From assembly GCA_945886995.1 (NCBI GenBank), contig CAMCZJ010000002.1, forward strand, positions 1 to 33,152: a stretch of DNA of 33,152 nt, written 5' to 3'. The stretch is from Asaia bogorensis. GTDB taxonomy: Bacteria; Pseudomonadota; Alphaproteobacteria; Acetobacterales; Acetobacteraceae. Numbering within the stretch: position 1 is the stretch's first letter; every line of letters starts with the position of its first letter. Shown in pieces: positions 8,637-17,608 of this stretch. Position numbers and translations under genes: made by a program. The notes below the pieces were generated by a model. The model saw only the letters and a list, made by a program, of their open reading frames with translations, had not been told where the DNA came from and ran no database searches.

Positions 8637-9203
8637 CTACTTCGCCCTTTCGTAATAGGTCCCGTCAGCGGTCTTCACCACAATCCTCTCCCCCGCCGTG
8701 ATGAAGGGCGGCACCATGACCTTGACCCCATTGGTAAGCAGCGCCGGCTTATAGGATGAGGAGGCAGTTTGGCCCTTAACCACCGGATCTGCCTCCATAA
8801 TTTCCAGCGTCACGGTTTCCGGCAGGTCCATCGAAACCGGCTCCCCTTCGATCAGCTTCACATTGACCGTCATGTTTTCCTGCAGGAAGGGCAGGCGGTC
8901 GCCCAATATGTCCTTGGGGACCAGGGTCTGTTCGAAGGTCTCGGGGTCCATCAGCACCAGGTTTGCCCCATCCTCATAGGAATAGGTGAATTCCTTATCC
9001 TCGGTGGTCAGGCGTTCCACCGTATCGGCGGTGCGCCAGCGCTGGTCCTTCTTGGCGCCGGTCTTCACATTGCGCATTTCGACCTGAATAACGGCGGCGC
9101 CCTTGCCGGGGATCATGATATTTTGCTTCAGGATCGTGTAGCGCTGGCCTTCAAATTCAATGACCATGCCGGCGCGCATCTGGTTGGCTTGCATTTTTGC
9201 CAT
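8637..9203 (-). CDS. efp: Elongation factor P
   Basis: MAKMQANQMRAGMVIEFEGQRYTILKQNIMIPGKGAAVIQVEMRNVKTG...; modifiable-lysine loop PGKGAA; 188 aa. Confidence 0.97.
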   Translation of the reverse strand: MAKMQANQMRAGMVIEFEGQRYTILKQNIMIPGKGAAVIQVEMRNVKTGAKKDQRWRTADTVERLTTEDKEFTYSYEDGANLVLMDPETFEQTLVPKDILGDRLPFLQENMTVNVKLIEGEPVSMDLPETVTLEIMEADPVVKGQTASSSYKPALLTNGVKVMVPPFITAGERIVVKTADGTYYERAK

Positions 9204-9485
9204 GGGAATACCTGCATCTTGGCGGTTGAAACGGGGCCATCCCGGGCGGCATGGCGTGTGGCGCCGGGTATAGGGGGCGGGGCGGGGCGCGGCAAGCTTG
9301 GCCCGGGGCAGGGGCGTTTGCGATGCCGCCGATTCGCCCTAGGCTGACGGGGCATGAAAAACCCCAAGGAAACGGCGATGGCCGAAGCCGCCACGCCCCA
9401 CCAGAAGGCGCCGCTTTGGTGCCGCCCGGCGCAAGGCGCCTGACCAGGCTTGGGGGAAGCGCCCCGATCGTTCCAGGAGAACACC

Positions 9486-10574
9486 ATGACCGCTGCCCCG
9501 ATGCTTCGTGTTGACCCCACCGCCCTGCGCGGCTTGGTCCATGCCATGATCCGCGCGGGGGGTAGCGCGGAAGATGAAGCGGCGATGGTCACGGATCATT
9601 TGCTGGAATCGAATCTGCAAGGCCATGACAGCCACGGCATCATGCTGCTGGTGCGCTATGTGGAGAATATGCGCGCGGGTAAGTTGCACCCGGGCGCCAT
9701 GCCGGAGGCGATACGCCAGGATGCATCTCTCGCCGTGTTTGACGGCAAGATGGGTTATGGCCAGCGCATCGGGCGCATCACCATGGAATGGGCGATCAAT
9801 GCCGCGCGCCAGCATGGCCATGCGGTGATGGCTTTGCGCAATGTGCATCATCTGGGGCGCATAGGTTCTTATGGTGAACAGGCGGCGCGGGCGGGCATGA
9901 TTTCGGTTCATTTCGTCAATGGCGTTTCCGGCCCCGGCGCAGTGGCGCCGTTTGGCGGGACCGATGGGCGCATGTCCACCAATCCGGTCTGCGTTGCCGT
10001 GCCGGCGGTGTCGGCGCGCGAACATCCGCTGATTCTGGATTTTGCAACGGCGGCCATCGCGCTTGGGAAGTGTCGCGTTGCCTTCAATGCCGGCAAGCCG
10101 GTGCCGGATGGCGCTTTGGTGGATGCTAAGGGAAAGCCCACCAATGACCCGGGCGTGCTGTATCGGGATCAGCCACGCGGTGCGCTGCTGCCTTTTGGCG
10201 GGCATAAGGGCTATGGCTTGGCGCTGATGTGCGAAATCCTGGCCGGGGCGCTGATTGGTGGCGTGACCGCCGCGCCGCATCACCCGAAGGATGGCAGCAT
10301 CGTCAATGGCTGGCTTGCCTTTGTGATTGACCCAGCGCGCTTCGGCGATTTGGCCGCCTTCCGGTCCGAAATGGCGGCGGTAATTGCGCATGTGAAGGCA
10401 TCGCCACCCGCTGATCCCGACCAACCTGTGTTGGTGGCGGGCGAGAAGGAAAGGGCAACGCGCGCGGCGCGGCTTGCCGGCGGCATTCCAGTGGATGCCA
10501 CCACTTGGGATATTCTGGCCGATACAGCGCGCAGCCTTGGCATCAATGCCATTCCGGCGCCGGACCCGCTTTAA
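9486..10574 (+). CDS. Ldh2-family (malate/L-lactate/ureidoglycolate-type) NAD(P)-dependent dehydrogenase
   Basis: ESNLQGHDSHGIMLLVRYVENMRAGKL, ALRNVHHLGRIGSYGEQAARAGMISVHFVN, PFGGHKGYGLALMCEILAGAL. ATG 9486 after AGGAGAA. Confidence 0.9.
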   Translation: MTAAPMLRVDPTALRGLVHAMIRAGGSAEDEAAMVTDHLLESNLQGHDSHGIMLLVRYVENMRAGKLHPGAMPEAIRQDASLAVFDGKMGYGQRIGRITMEWAINAARQHGHAVMALRNVHHLGRIGSYGEQAARAGMISVHFVNGVSGPGAVAPFGGTDGRMSTNPVCVAVPAVSAREHPLILDFATAAIALGKCRVAFNAGKPVPDGALVDAKGKPTNDPGVLYRDQPRGALLPFGGHKGYGLALMCEILAGALIGGVTAAPHHPKDGSIVNGWLAFVIDPARFGDLAAFRSEMAAVIAHVKASPPADPDQPVLVAGEKERATRAARLAGGIPVDATTWDILADTARSLGINAIPAPDPL

Positions 10575-10577
10575 CCT

Positions 10578-11309
10578 ATGCTGCGCTTCCTGCTGGTTGC
10601 GCTAAGCCTTTCCAGCGCCGGGGCTTCTGCGCAGGCACCCGATTGGCGCAGCGCTGCACCACCCTTGCCGCTCAGCGCGCCGATAACCCCAATGACAGCG
10701 GCAGTTTCCGTCGGTGGCGCCGCCTGGGGCCCGTGGCGGAGGCTCTGCCGTGAGCAATGGGAAAGGCTGGACAGCACGCCACGCCGCGATTGCTTGGCCG
10801 TTGCGGGGGTAGAACGTGATGCGCCGGCGCGTGCCGCGCGCATCAGCCTGGCGCCGGAGGTGTTGCGTGGTGAAAAGCTTGCCGTACAGCGCCGCGATGA
10901 TGGCAGCATCACAAGCTTTACCCATGACCCGCCGGATGCGGCGCGGGATGGCGCGTTGACCCCCTGGCGCCGGCATTTCGAAAGCTGGAGCCTGACGGCG
11001 CGACGCATCCAGCCCAGCGTCACCTTTGAATTGCCAGTACCCGATAACCCGCGCGGCGTGACCTGCCGCCCGGAAGGGCTTTCACGCATTGAAGCGCGGC
11101 AAGTGCTGGTCGCGATTTGCGCCGTGGAACTGGCTGGCCGGCTTGGCAATACAGGGCAGGAGGCACGCATCGCCATGGCGGGGCGGATTGCGATTGATGT
11201 GCCAAGCGCGATGATTGTGGCGCAGGGCTATGCCTCACGCATTGAGACTTTCGCCGGCGGGCGTTCCAATGGCGTGGTGATCACCGCAGCGCGGCACTGG
11301 TTGGAATAG
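10578..11309 (+). CDS. Hypothetical secreted protein
   Basis: 243 aa with N-terminal signal peptide MLRFLLVALSLSSAGASAQA; host-like codon usage; 3 nt after the preceding gene. Confidence 0.7.
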   Translation: MLRFLLVALSLSSAGASAQAPDWRSAAPPLPLSAPITPMTAAVSVGGAAWGPWRRLCREQWERLDSTPRRDCLAVAGVERDAPARAARISLAPEVLRGEKLAVQRRDDGSITSFTHDPPDAARDGALTPWRRHFESWSLTARRIQPSVTFELPVPDNPRGVTCRPEGLSRIEARQVLVAICAVELAGRLGNTGQEARIAMAGRIAIDVPSAMIVAQGYASRIETFAGGRSNGVVITAARHWLE

Positions 11310-11540
11310 CGCCAAATGATGTGTTTTCCCTTATTTTAAGGAAAAGGTTGCGATTGGGCTGGGAAAGGCCCATATGGACCCCGTCACCTCGTCCGGTTTG
11401 GGCGTCCCGGCCCGGCCTGATGAAGGTTGGGCAAGTCGCCTCGAACCTGCTTCCCGTGCCTTCCCATGGTTGGGCTGTAGCGATGGTCGGCCCGTAGCGC
11501 GATTCCGTGCGACGGCTTTTCCTCAACCGGAGCGAACAGC

Positions 11541-11747
11541 ATGGCAACCGGCACTGTAAAATGGTTCAACGCTACAAAGGGTTATGGCTTCATCCAGCCC
11601 GATGATGGCAGCAAGGACGTCTTCGTCCATGTCAGCGATGTCCAGCGTTCTGGCCTTCCTGGCCTGAATGAAGGCGACAAGATTGATTTTGAATTGCAGA
11701 AGGGTCAGCAGGGTAAGATTTCTGCCGGCAATCTGCGCAAGATCTGA
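11541..11747 (+). CDS. Cold-shock domain protein (CspA family)
   Basis: [56 protein letters not shown]1 KGYGFI and RNP2 VFVHV. Confidence 0.97.
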   Translation: MATGTVKWFNATKGYGFIQPDDGSKDVFVHVSDVQRSGLPGLNEGDKIDFELQKGQQGKISAGNLRKI

Positions 11748-11785
11748 TCCGTCACTGCGGCGCTGTGGAGCATTCATACCACTGA

Positions 11786-11829
11786 CTAGATTTTGACTGC
11801 CGCGCAATGAGGCGGCGGTCAAAATCTAG
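11786..11829. repeat. 18-bp-stem palindrome downstream of the csp gene
   Basis: CTAGATTTTGACTGCCGC (11786-11803), loop GCAATGAG, GCGGCGGTCAAAATCTAG (11812-11829); one T-G wobble, otherwise perfect. Confidence 0.85.
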
Positions 11830-11910
11830 GGCGCTGCAATCGTCGGCAATCTATCGGGGACGGGGTGGCTCAGTGCCGCCCCGTTTCCTTTTCATGTGTG
11901 GAGAGGCGGC

Positions 11911-12099
11911 ATGGCGCGCAAACCGAATTACGGCCAGAATCGTGCTGATGTGAACAGGGCCAAGCAGGCGCGCAAGGAAGCAAAGCTGGAAGCGCTGAAG
12001 GAAGCGGTGGCGCGGCGCAAATCGGGCGAAGATTTGCAGGATGCCGACGCCGAAGACACGAAAGACTTAAAGACTGAAGGAGATTCGCATGGCCAATAA
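11911..12099 (+). CDS. Small basic hypothetical protein (62 aa)
   Basis: MARKPNYGQNRADVNRAKQARKEAKLEALKEAVARRKSGEDLQDADAEDTKDLKTEGDSHGQ; ATG after GAGAGG; overlaps the next gene by 11 nt. Confidence 0.7.
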   Translation: MARKPNYGQNRADVNRAKQARKEAKLEALKEAVARRKSGEDLQDADAEDTKDLKTEGDSHGQ

Positions 12100-12319
12100 G
12101 CCAGGAACCCAAGCGCGCTTTGTGCTTTTTGATGTTCTCTATGAAGATGGCAGCCGCCGTTCCAACCGCAAGGTGCCGGCGGAATTGCTCGGCGGGCTTG
12201 ATGGTGATCTGCCCGCGCGCAAGGAAATTGAAGCGCAGGACAATGAAATCGCCAAGGCGTCCGGCAAGTCTGCACTGCCCATCGCGTCCATGGAACGTGT
12301 TGGGGGCAAGAAGCGTTAA
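12089..12319 (+). CDS. Small hypothetical protein (76 aa)
   Basis: MANKPGTQARFVLFDVLYEDGSRRSNRKVPAELLGGLDGDLPARKEIEAQDNEIAKASGKSALPIASMERVGGKKR; GAAGGAGA upstream of ATG. Confidence 0.75.
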   Translation: MANKPGTQARFVLFDVLYEDGSRRSNRKVPAELLGGLDGDLPARKEIEAQDNEIAKASGKSALPIASMERVGGKKR

Positions 12320-12558
12320 ACGCTTCAGGCCAGGCGGCGCAAGGCGCCAAGGGGTGGTTTAGGATGGGGCTTCGACAAGAATAGTCCCGCCTTGCCGCTT
12401 GGTTTCACGCATGCAAAATTGGCGCGAATGTTGCTCCGCGAATGTCGCGTAACGCAGCGTGTTCTTCGGCGTCGGACGCTGGCTTCAAGGCCCTGCAGCG
12501 ATGACGACAAACACGCGCTCTGCGCCGCCATCTTGTGACCTATAGGGGATGCTCCGTG

Positions 12559-13032
12559 ATGCCGACTGATGCCGACCTTCTGTCCCGCCTAACCGCCCTT
12601 GGCCATGCCCTGCCGCCTGCGGCCACACCTGTGGCGGAATTCATCCTGTGGCGGCGTGAGGGTAACCTGATCTTCCTCGCCGGCCAGATCTGCGAACGCA
12701 ACGGTGTGCCCTACCCCACCGGGGTCTATGGCAAGGATGTTGACTTGGCCACCGCGCGCGCAGGCGGGTTGGCGATCGGCTTGCAGCTACTATCCACCCT
12801 GCGCACGGCGCTTGGCGGCGACCTTGGCCGCGTCCGCCAGGTGGTGATGGTGCGCGGCTTTGTGACCGCGGCCCCCGGCATGGGCGACTATCCCAAGGTG
12901 ATCAACGCATGTTCGGAACTGTTCATCGCGCTCTGGGGTGAGAATGGCCGGCATGCCCGGACCTCAATCGGCGTGGCGCAACTGCCGCTTGATGCAACAG
13001 TCGAAATTGACGCGGTGTTCGCCCTGGATTGA
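12559..13032 (+). CDS. RidA/YjgF/Rid family protein
   Basis: VAEFILWRREGNLIFLAGQICERNG...ALGGDLGRVRQVVMVRGFVTAAPGMGDYPKVINACSELFIALWGENGRHARTSIGVAQLPLDATVEIDAVFALD. Confidence 0.9.
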   Translation: MPTDADLLSRLTALGHALPPAATPVAEFILWRREGNLIFLAGQICERNGVPYPTGVYGKDVDLATARAGGLAIGLQLLSTLRTALGGDLGRVRQVVMVRGFVTAAPGMGDYPKVINACSELFIALWGENGRHARTSIGVAQLPLDATVEIDAVFALD

Positions 13033-13089
13033 GTGTCACCCGGTGGTGGAGGCTTCCGGCGTGAAGCTGGAATAGCGTAAAGACCCCGC

Positions 13090-14241
13090 GTGGAACCGAT
13101 TGCGCTTTACATCCATTGGCCGTTTTGCGCGGCCAAATGCCCTTATTGTGACTTCAACTCCCATGTCCGAGACAGGGTGGATGAAGCGCGCTTCCGTGCC
13201 GGCTTGCAGCGCGAATTGGCGTATGAAGCCGCGCTGATTGGCCGCCGCCCATTGGCGAGCATTTTCTTCGGCGGTGGCACGCCAAGCCTGATGGCACCGG
13301 AAACAGTGGCGGCGCTGATTGAAGATGCGAAGCGCTTCTTTGCCCCGCTGCCCGATATTGAAATCACTTTGGAAGCCAACCCGACCAGCGTGGAAGCGGC
13401 GAAGCTTGCGGCGTTTCGTGATGCGGGGGTCAATCGCGCCAGCCTTGGCGTGCAATCCCTGAATGCGGAGGCTTTGGGCTTTCTTGGCCGCAAGCATGAT
13501 GTGCCTCAGGCGATTGCCGCTTTGGAAGCCGCCCGCGCGATTTTTCCAAGGCTTTCCTTTGATTTGATCTATGCGCGGCCCGGCCAACAGGAAGCCGCCT
13601 GGCGGGCGGAACTGCGCCAGGCCTTGGCGCTCGCTGCCGATCATCTCTCACTTTATCAGCTGACGATTGAACCCGGCACGCAGTTTGAAACGCTCTATCG
13701 TCGCGGCGCCTTTGCGCTGCCGGCGGAAGATGACGCGGCGCGACTTTATCTGGCAACTGCCGAGGAGGCCGCGCGCTTCGGCCTGCACGCCTATGAGATC
13801 AGCAATTACGCCAAGCCGGGCGCGGAAAGCCGGCATAATCTGGCCTATTGGCGTTATGGCGATTACCTGGGCATCGGCGCCGGGGCGCATCAGCGCGTCA
13901 TGCGCGAAGGGCGCATCCAGGCATCCAGGCGGCATCGCGCGCCAGAGGAATGGCTCCGCCTGGTGGAAACCCAGGGCCATGCGGCGGTGGAAAGCGAAAG
14001 CCTGAGCCCCAAGGAAGTGGGGCGGGAAGCCATGCTGATGGGGTTGCGGCTGACCGAAGGCATAGACCCGGCCCGAATCGAAGCCCGCACTGGGCTTGCC
14101 TTTGCTGATGTGGTGGACCCGGCCATGCTGGCCGCCTGCCTGGATGAAGATTACCTCCTTTGGCGCGAAAATGGCCGGCTTTGCGCAACCCAGGATGGGC
14201 TTTTGCGCCTGGATTCCATGCTGCCGCTGCTGTTGCGCTGA
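13090..14241 (+). CDS. hemW: Radical SAM heme chaperone HemW
   Basis: GTG start; IALYIHWPFCAAKCPYCDFNSHV (CxxxCxxC), FFGGGTPSLM, ITLEANPTSVE, GVNRASLGVQSLN, SLYQLTIEPGTQF. Confidence 0.95.
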   Translation: MEPIALYIHWPFCAAKCPYCDFNSHVRDRVDEARFRAGLQRELAYEAALIGRRPLASIFFGGGTPSLMAPETVAALIEDAKRFFAPLPDIEITLEANPTSVEAAKLAAFRDAGVNRASLGVQSLNAEALGFLGRKHDVPQAIAALEAARAIFPRLSFDLIYARPGQQEAAWRAELRQALALAADHLSLYQLTIEPGTQFETLYRRGAFALPAEDDAARLYLATAEEAARFGLHAYEISNYAKPGAESRHNLAYWRYGDYLGIGAGAHQRVMREGRIQASRRHRAPEEWLRLVETQGHAAVESESLSPKEVGREAMLMGLRLTEGIDPARIEARTGLAFADVVDPAMLAACLDEDYLLWRENGRLCATQDGLLRLDSMLPLLLR

Positions 14242-14293
14242 CCCATGGCGATAAAGCTTGATCCTTCCTGAAGAAGACGTAAAAATATTCTTG

Positions 14294-15145
14294 ATGACAA
14301 TCACCCATGCCCCCGAACCACGCAGCGCGATCGAAGCCGCCGGCAGTCTGCCGGATCTGGAACTGGATATTGCGACCGTCGCCTTGCAATTGGCACGGGT
14401 GGATGCGCCGGAAGCGGATTGGCGCAAGGTGGCCGCGCATTTTTCCGATATCGCCCGCAAGGTGGTGGATGCCGCCAGCATGGATGGCAAGGCGGATGGC
14501 GGTGATTTGCAGGCAAGGCGGCTGATCTTGGCGGAAACCCTGCATGGGCATTTCGATTATCAGGGCGATTCCGAAACCTATGAGGATATGGCGAATGCCA
14601 ATCTGATCCGCGTGGTGGAACGCCGGCGCGGCCTGCCGGTGGCGCTGGGTATCCTGTGGCTGCATGCCGCGGATGCCGCGGGTTGGGGCGCTTTTGGTGT
14701 GGATTTCCCCGGCCATTTTCTGCTGGCGCTGGAAGGGCCCAAGGGCAAGCTGATTGTGGATATCTTTGCCGGCGGCAAGGTACTGGAAGCGCAGGATTTG
14801 CGTGCCCTGATCAAGCGCGTGGAAGGCGAAAAGGCGGAATTGCGCCCCGGCGTGCTGCGGCCCATGACGCGCCGCGAAGTGCTGCTGCGCCTGCAAAACA
14901 ACATCAAGCTGCGGCGCTTGCGCTCGGGCGAGATCAAGGCGGCGCTGACCACCACGGAAGATATGCTGCGCCTGGCGCCGGACCATGCCGCGCTTTGGCG
15001 CGAAGCAGGGCTGATGAACCAAAGGCTGGAACGGATTGGCGCAGCTTTGGGCTGCCTGGATCGCTTTCTGGAATTGGTGCCGGAAGGCGAAGCCGCCGCC
15101 CGCGTTCGTGCCCTTGCCGGCGAATTGCGCCAAAGGCTGAATTGA
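14294..15145 (+). CDS. SirB1/transglutaminase-like protein with C-terminal TPR-like region
   Basis: YEDMANANLIRVVERRRGLPVALGILWLHAADAAGWGAFGVDFPGHFLLAL...; TPR-like ALTTTEDMLRLAPDHAALWREAGLMNQRLERIGAALGCLDRFLEL. Start 14258 or 14294. Confidence 0.85.
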   Translation: MTITHAPEPRSAIEAAGSLPDLELDIATVALQLARVDAPEADWRKVAAHFSDIARKVVDAASMDGKADGGDLQARRLILAETLHGHFDYQGDSETYEDMANANLIRVVERRRGLPVALGILWLHAADAAGWGAFGVDFPGHFLLALEGPKGKLIVDIFAGGKVLEAQDLRALIKRVEGEKAELRPGVLRPMTRREVLLRLQNNIKLRRLRSGEIKAALTTTEDMLRLAPDHAALWREAGLMNQRLERIGAALGCLDRFLELVPEGEAAARVRALAGELRQRLN

Positions 15146-15194
15146 AGCGTTACCTCATATCGCCAGCTTGCACCGCCAAGGCTAAACTGACCCC

Positions 15195-15968
15195 ATGACC
15201 CAATCCCGCCCGCGCGTTGCGCTTTTTGTCACCTGCCTGGTGGACCTTTATAGGCCGACGGTCGGCTTTGCCGCCATCAAGCTGCTGGAAGAAGCCGGCT
15301 GCCTGGTGGAAGTGCCACCCAGCCAAACCTGCTGCGGCCAGCCCGCCTATAATTCCGGCGATCGCGCCAATGCCAAGGCACTGGCCCGCGCGGTGGTGGA
15401 TGCCTTCCAGGGCTATGATTACGTGGTGGCCCCTTCCGGTTCCTGCGCCGGCATGATCGCGCATCACTACCCGGCGCTGTTTGATGATGACCCGCATTAT
15501 CGCGGCAAATCTGAAGCGCTTGCCGCGCGCACGCATGAACTGGTTTCTTTCCTGACCGATGTGATGGGGATGGAGAAGGTAGCAGCGCGGCTGGATGGCA
15601 GCGTGACCTATCATGATTCATGTTCTGGCCTGCGGGAGATGGACGTGAAGGCCCAGCCGCGCAAATTGCTGAACAGTGTTGAAGGACTCAGCCTGATTGA
15701 ATTGGCGGAACCGGAAATCTGCTGTGGTTTTGGCGGAACTTTCTGTGTGAAGTATCCGGACATTTCCGTGCGGATGGTGACCGATAAGTGTCGTGATGTT
15801 CAGGCGACCGGCGCAGGCACCTTGCTTGCGGGCGATATGGGCTGCCTGTTGAACATGGCGGGGCGGCTGAAGCGCGAAGGGTCTTCGGTGAAGGTTCGCC
15901 ATGTGGCGGAAGTGCTGGCCGGCATGACACGCGATGCGGCGCCGATTGGTGAGGCGAAAGAAGGCTGA
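15195..15968 (+). CDS. LutA/YkgE-type (Fe-S)-binding CCG-domain protein
   Basis: RVALFVTCLVDLYRPTVGFAAIKLLEEAGCLVEVPPSQTCCGQPAYNSGD... and EPEICCGFGGTFCVKYPDIS. Confidence 0.9.
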   Translation: MTQSRPRVALFVTCLVDLYRPTVGFAAIKLLEEAGCLVEVPPSQTCCGQPAYNSGDRANAKALARAVVDAFQGYDYVVAPSGSCAGMIAHHYPALFDDDPHYRGKSEALAARTHELVSFLTDVMGMEKVAARLDGSVTYHDSCSGLREMDVKAQPRKLLNSVEGLSLIELAEPEICCGFGGTFCVKYPDISVRMVTDKCRDVQATGAGTLLAGDMGCLLNMAGRLKREGSSVKVRHVAEVLAGMTRDAAPIGEAKEG

Positions 15969-15969
15969 T

Positions 15970-16581
15970 TCACTCAGCCACGGCAAATGGCCGAATACGC
16001 GCCACCAGATCTTCCGCGGTATTCACGCCCCCAAGCGATGCGCCGAGCCCCATGGCGGTCAGTGCCTGCGCTGTCCAGCTATTGCAGGTATTGAACAGAT
16101 GAAATCGCCCTGTCGCCGGATAGAATAGGCTGAAGGGATAGATGCCCCGCGCCGAGACTACCGCGCGCCCCGCCCCGGCACGGTCAAAGCTATTGCGCAG
16201 GAAATCGAGCAACCGGCGTAAAGCTTCTGCGTTAACGGCAAAGGACAGGATGGTGACATTCGGCCAAATCCGCGCTGGATGATCCGTCAGGCCAGATACA
16301 TGCATCACCGCCGGCCCGGGAAAGGCGGCGCGGAGCGCAAGCCAGGCGCCGGCTTCGCGCGCTGGGTAGAATTCCGCATCGCCCCAGCCAAATTCGAAGA
16401 ACCGCGCATGCGGGAAATCGGCGATTTCCGGGATCACGCTTTCAGGCACATCGGCTCGGGCAAGCACAATTCCGCTATGCCAGCCATTGCTGACAACCCA
16501 AATTCGATGCGCTGCATTGGCCGCAAAGGCCAGTGTCGGGGCAAAAAGCAAAGCGCCAAGGACGGCGCGACGCTGGATCAC
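15970..16581 (-). CDS. TIGR02117/DUF2459-like protein
   Basis: HRIWVVSNGWHSGIVLARADVP...FFEFGWGDAEFYPA...NTCNSWTAQALTAMG. Confidence 0.75.
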   Translation of the reverse strand: MIQRRAVLGALLFAPTLAFAANAAHRIWVVSNGWHSGIVLARADVPESVIPEIADFPHARFFEFGWGDAEFYPAREAGAWLALRAAFPGPAVMHVSGLTDHPARIWPNVTILSFAVNAEALRRLLDFLRNSFDRAGAGRAVVSARGIYPFSLFYPATGRFHLFNTCNSWTAQALTAMGLGASLGGVNTAEDLVARIRPFAVAE

Positions 16582-17084
16582 GCCGGAATCAGCACGCCTT
16601 GCACAACATGCACCACGCCATTGCTCGCCATCAGATTGGCGCGGATGATGCTTGCCGAAGCACCGGAAGGCGCCTGGCCCGGGCGCGCCGCCTGAATACG
16701 CGGGCTATCAGCCGTTCCGCCCACCACGCGCACATCAATGCCGCTCAACATCCGGATGCGCCCGCCGCGCGCTTGGATATCCGGCAAGCGCAGCCGCCCG
16801 CCCGCGATCAGACTAAGCAACCCTTCGCGGTCACCGTTACGAATCCGCTCCGGCGCGCCAGACCAGGCAAGGTTGGTTGGCGCAAGAACGGTGTAGATGC
16901 CCGGACGGTCAAACAATTCGGAAGCAAGGCCGGAACTGCGCAGCGCAGCGCGGAAACTGGAGAGATTTGGATCACCGCCAATGACGTCCATGAGCGGCGG
17001 ACCGCCTTCCGGCGCGACCTGCGCGCAGCCATTGAGCAAAAGGGCGGCACCGCCGACGGCGAATAGGGAACGACGCGAAAGCAC
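16578..17084 (-). CDS. Fasciclin (FAS1) domain lipoprotein
   Basis: Lipobox-like LLLNGC; LFDRPGIYTVLAPTNLAW...ASIIRANLMASNGVVHVVQGVLIPA. 4-nt overlap with the 16581 gene. Confidence 0.85.
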   Translation of the reverse strand: MLSRRSLFAVGGAALLLNGCAQVAPEGGPPLMDVIGGDPNLSSFRAALRSSGLASELFDRPGIYTVLAPTNLAWSGAPERIRNGDREGLLSLIAGGRLRLPDIQARGGRIRMLSGIDVRVVGGTADSPRIQAARPGQAPSGASASIIRANLMASNGVVHVVQGVLIPA

Positions 17085-17176
17085 CGGCGCTTCTCCTTGG
17101 CTTTGGGCGCGAATCGGCCCTGTTTTCCTGACTCCTTCTGGGGCCGCGCGCAGGCTGGGGCAAGCCCCTTACCGCC

Positions 17177-17608
17177 TCACGGGGGCGGCATCAGCACAAT
17201 AGTGACAGTGCGAGATGGGGGTTCGGCCGCCCGGACCGCGGGGCTGAATTGGGCGCTGCGCGCTTCCGCCCGCAGCCTTTCGGCCCCCACGCCCTGCGCG
17301 GCCATGGCATTGCTCACCGCGCGGGCACGTTGTGCGGCAAGCTGGATGGAAGTTGTGGCGCCACCTTCCTGCCCCGCATGGCCCAGGATGCAGATATTGC
17401 GGTCAGGTTCCGCCAGCACGGCCTCAATGGCGGTGGCAAGCGGCGAACGGGCGGCTTCAGGGATTTTGGCGCTGCCGCGCGGGAAGGGGATGGAATACAC
17501 GTCATCTTCCAGCTTTTCGGCGCCAACGCAGGAAAAGCCGCGCGGTTGGGCAAGCGCCGGCAACGCAGAAAGCGTGATGCCAAGCGCAAGCAGTGTAAAG
17601 CGCTTCAT
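17177..17608 (-). CDS. OmpA-like domain protein
   Basis: MKRFTLLALGITLSALPALAQPRGFSC...YSIPFPRGSAKIPEAARSPLATAIEAVL...ILGHAGQEGGATTSIQLAAQRARAVSNAMAAQGV. ATG at 17608 overlaps the upstream stop by 4 nt. Confidence 0.75.
   Translation of the reverse strand: MKRFTLLALGITLSALPALAQPRGFSCVGAEKLEDDVYSIPFPRGSAKIPEAARSPLATAIEAVLAEPDRNICILGHAGQEGGATTSIQLAAQRARAVSNAMAAQGVGAERLRAEARSAQFSPAVRAAEPPSRTVTIVLMPPP

Noticed and set aside
9275-9340. GGGGGCGGGGCGGGG tract upstream of efp as a G-quadruplex
   Set aside because: Only three closely spaced runs; the fourth G4 run is about 17 nt away, outside the canonical loop limit.
9354-9443. 29-aa small ORF MKNPKETAMAEAATPHQKAPLWCRPAQGA* upstream of the Ldh2 gene
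   Set aside because: No clear ribosome-binding site, no codon clustering of an attenuation type, no terminator after it; too short to support.
13898-15133. Long minus-strand ORFs (411 and 280 aa) opposite hemW and the SirB1-like gene
   Set aside because: Antisense to two recognisable families; composition typical of GC-rich shadow frames.
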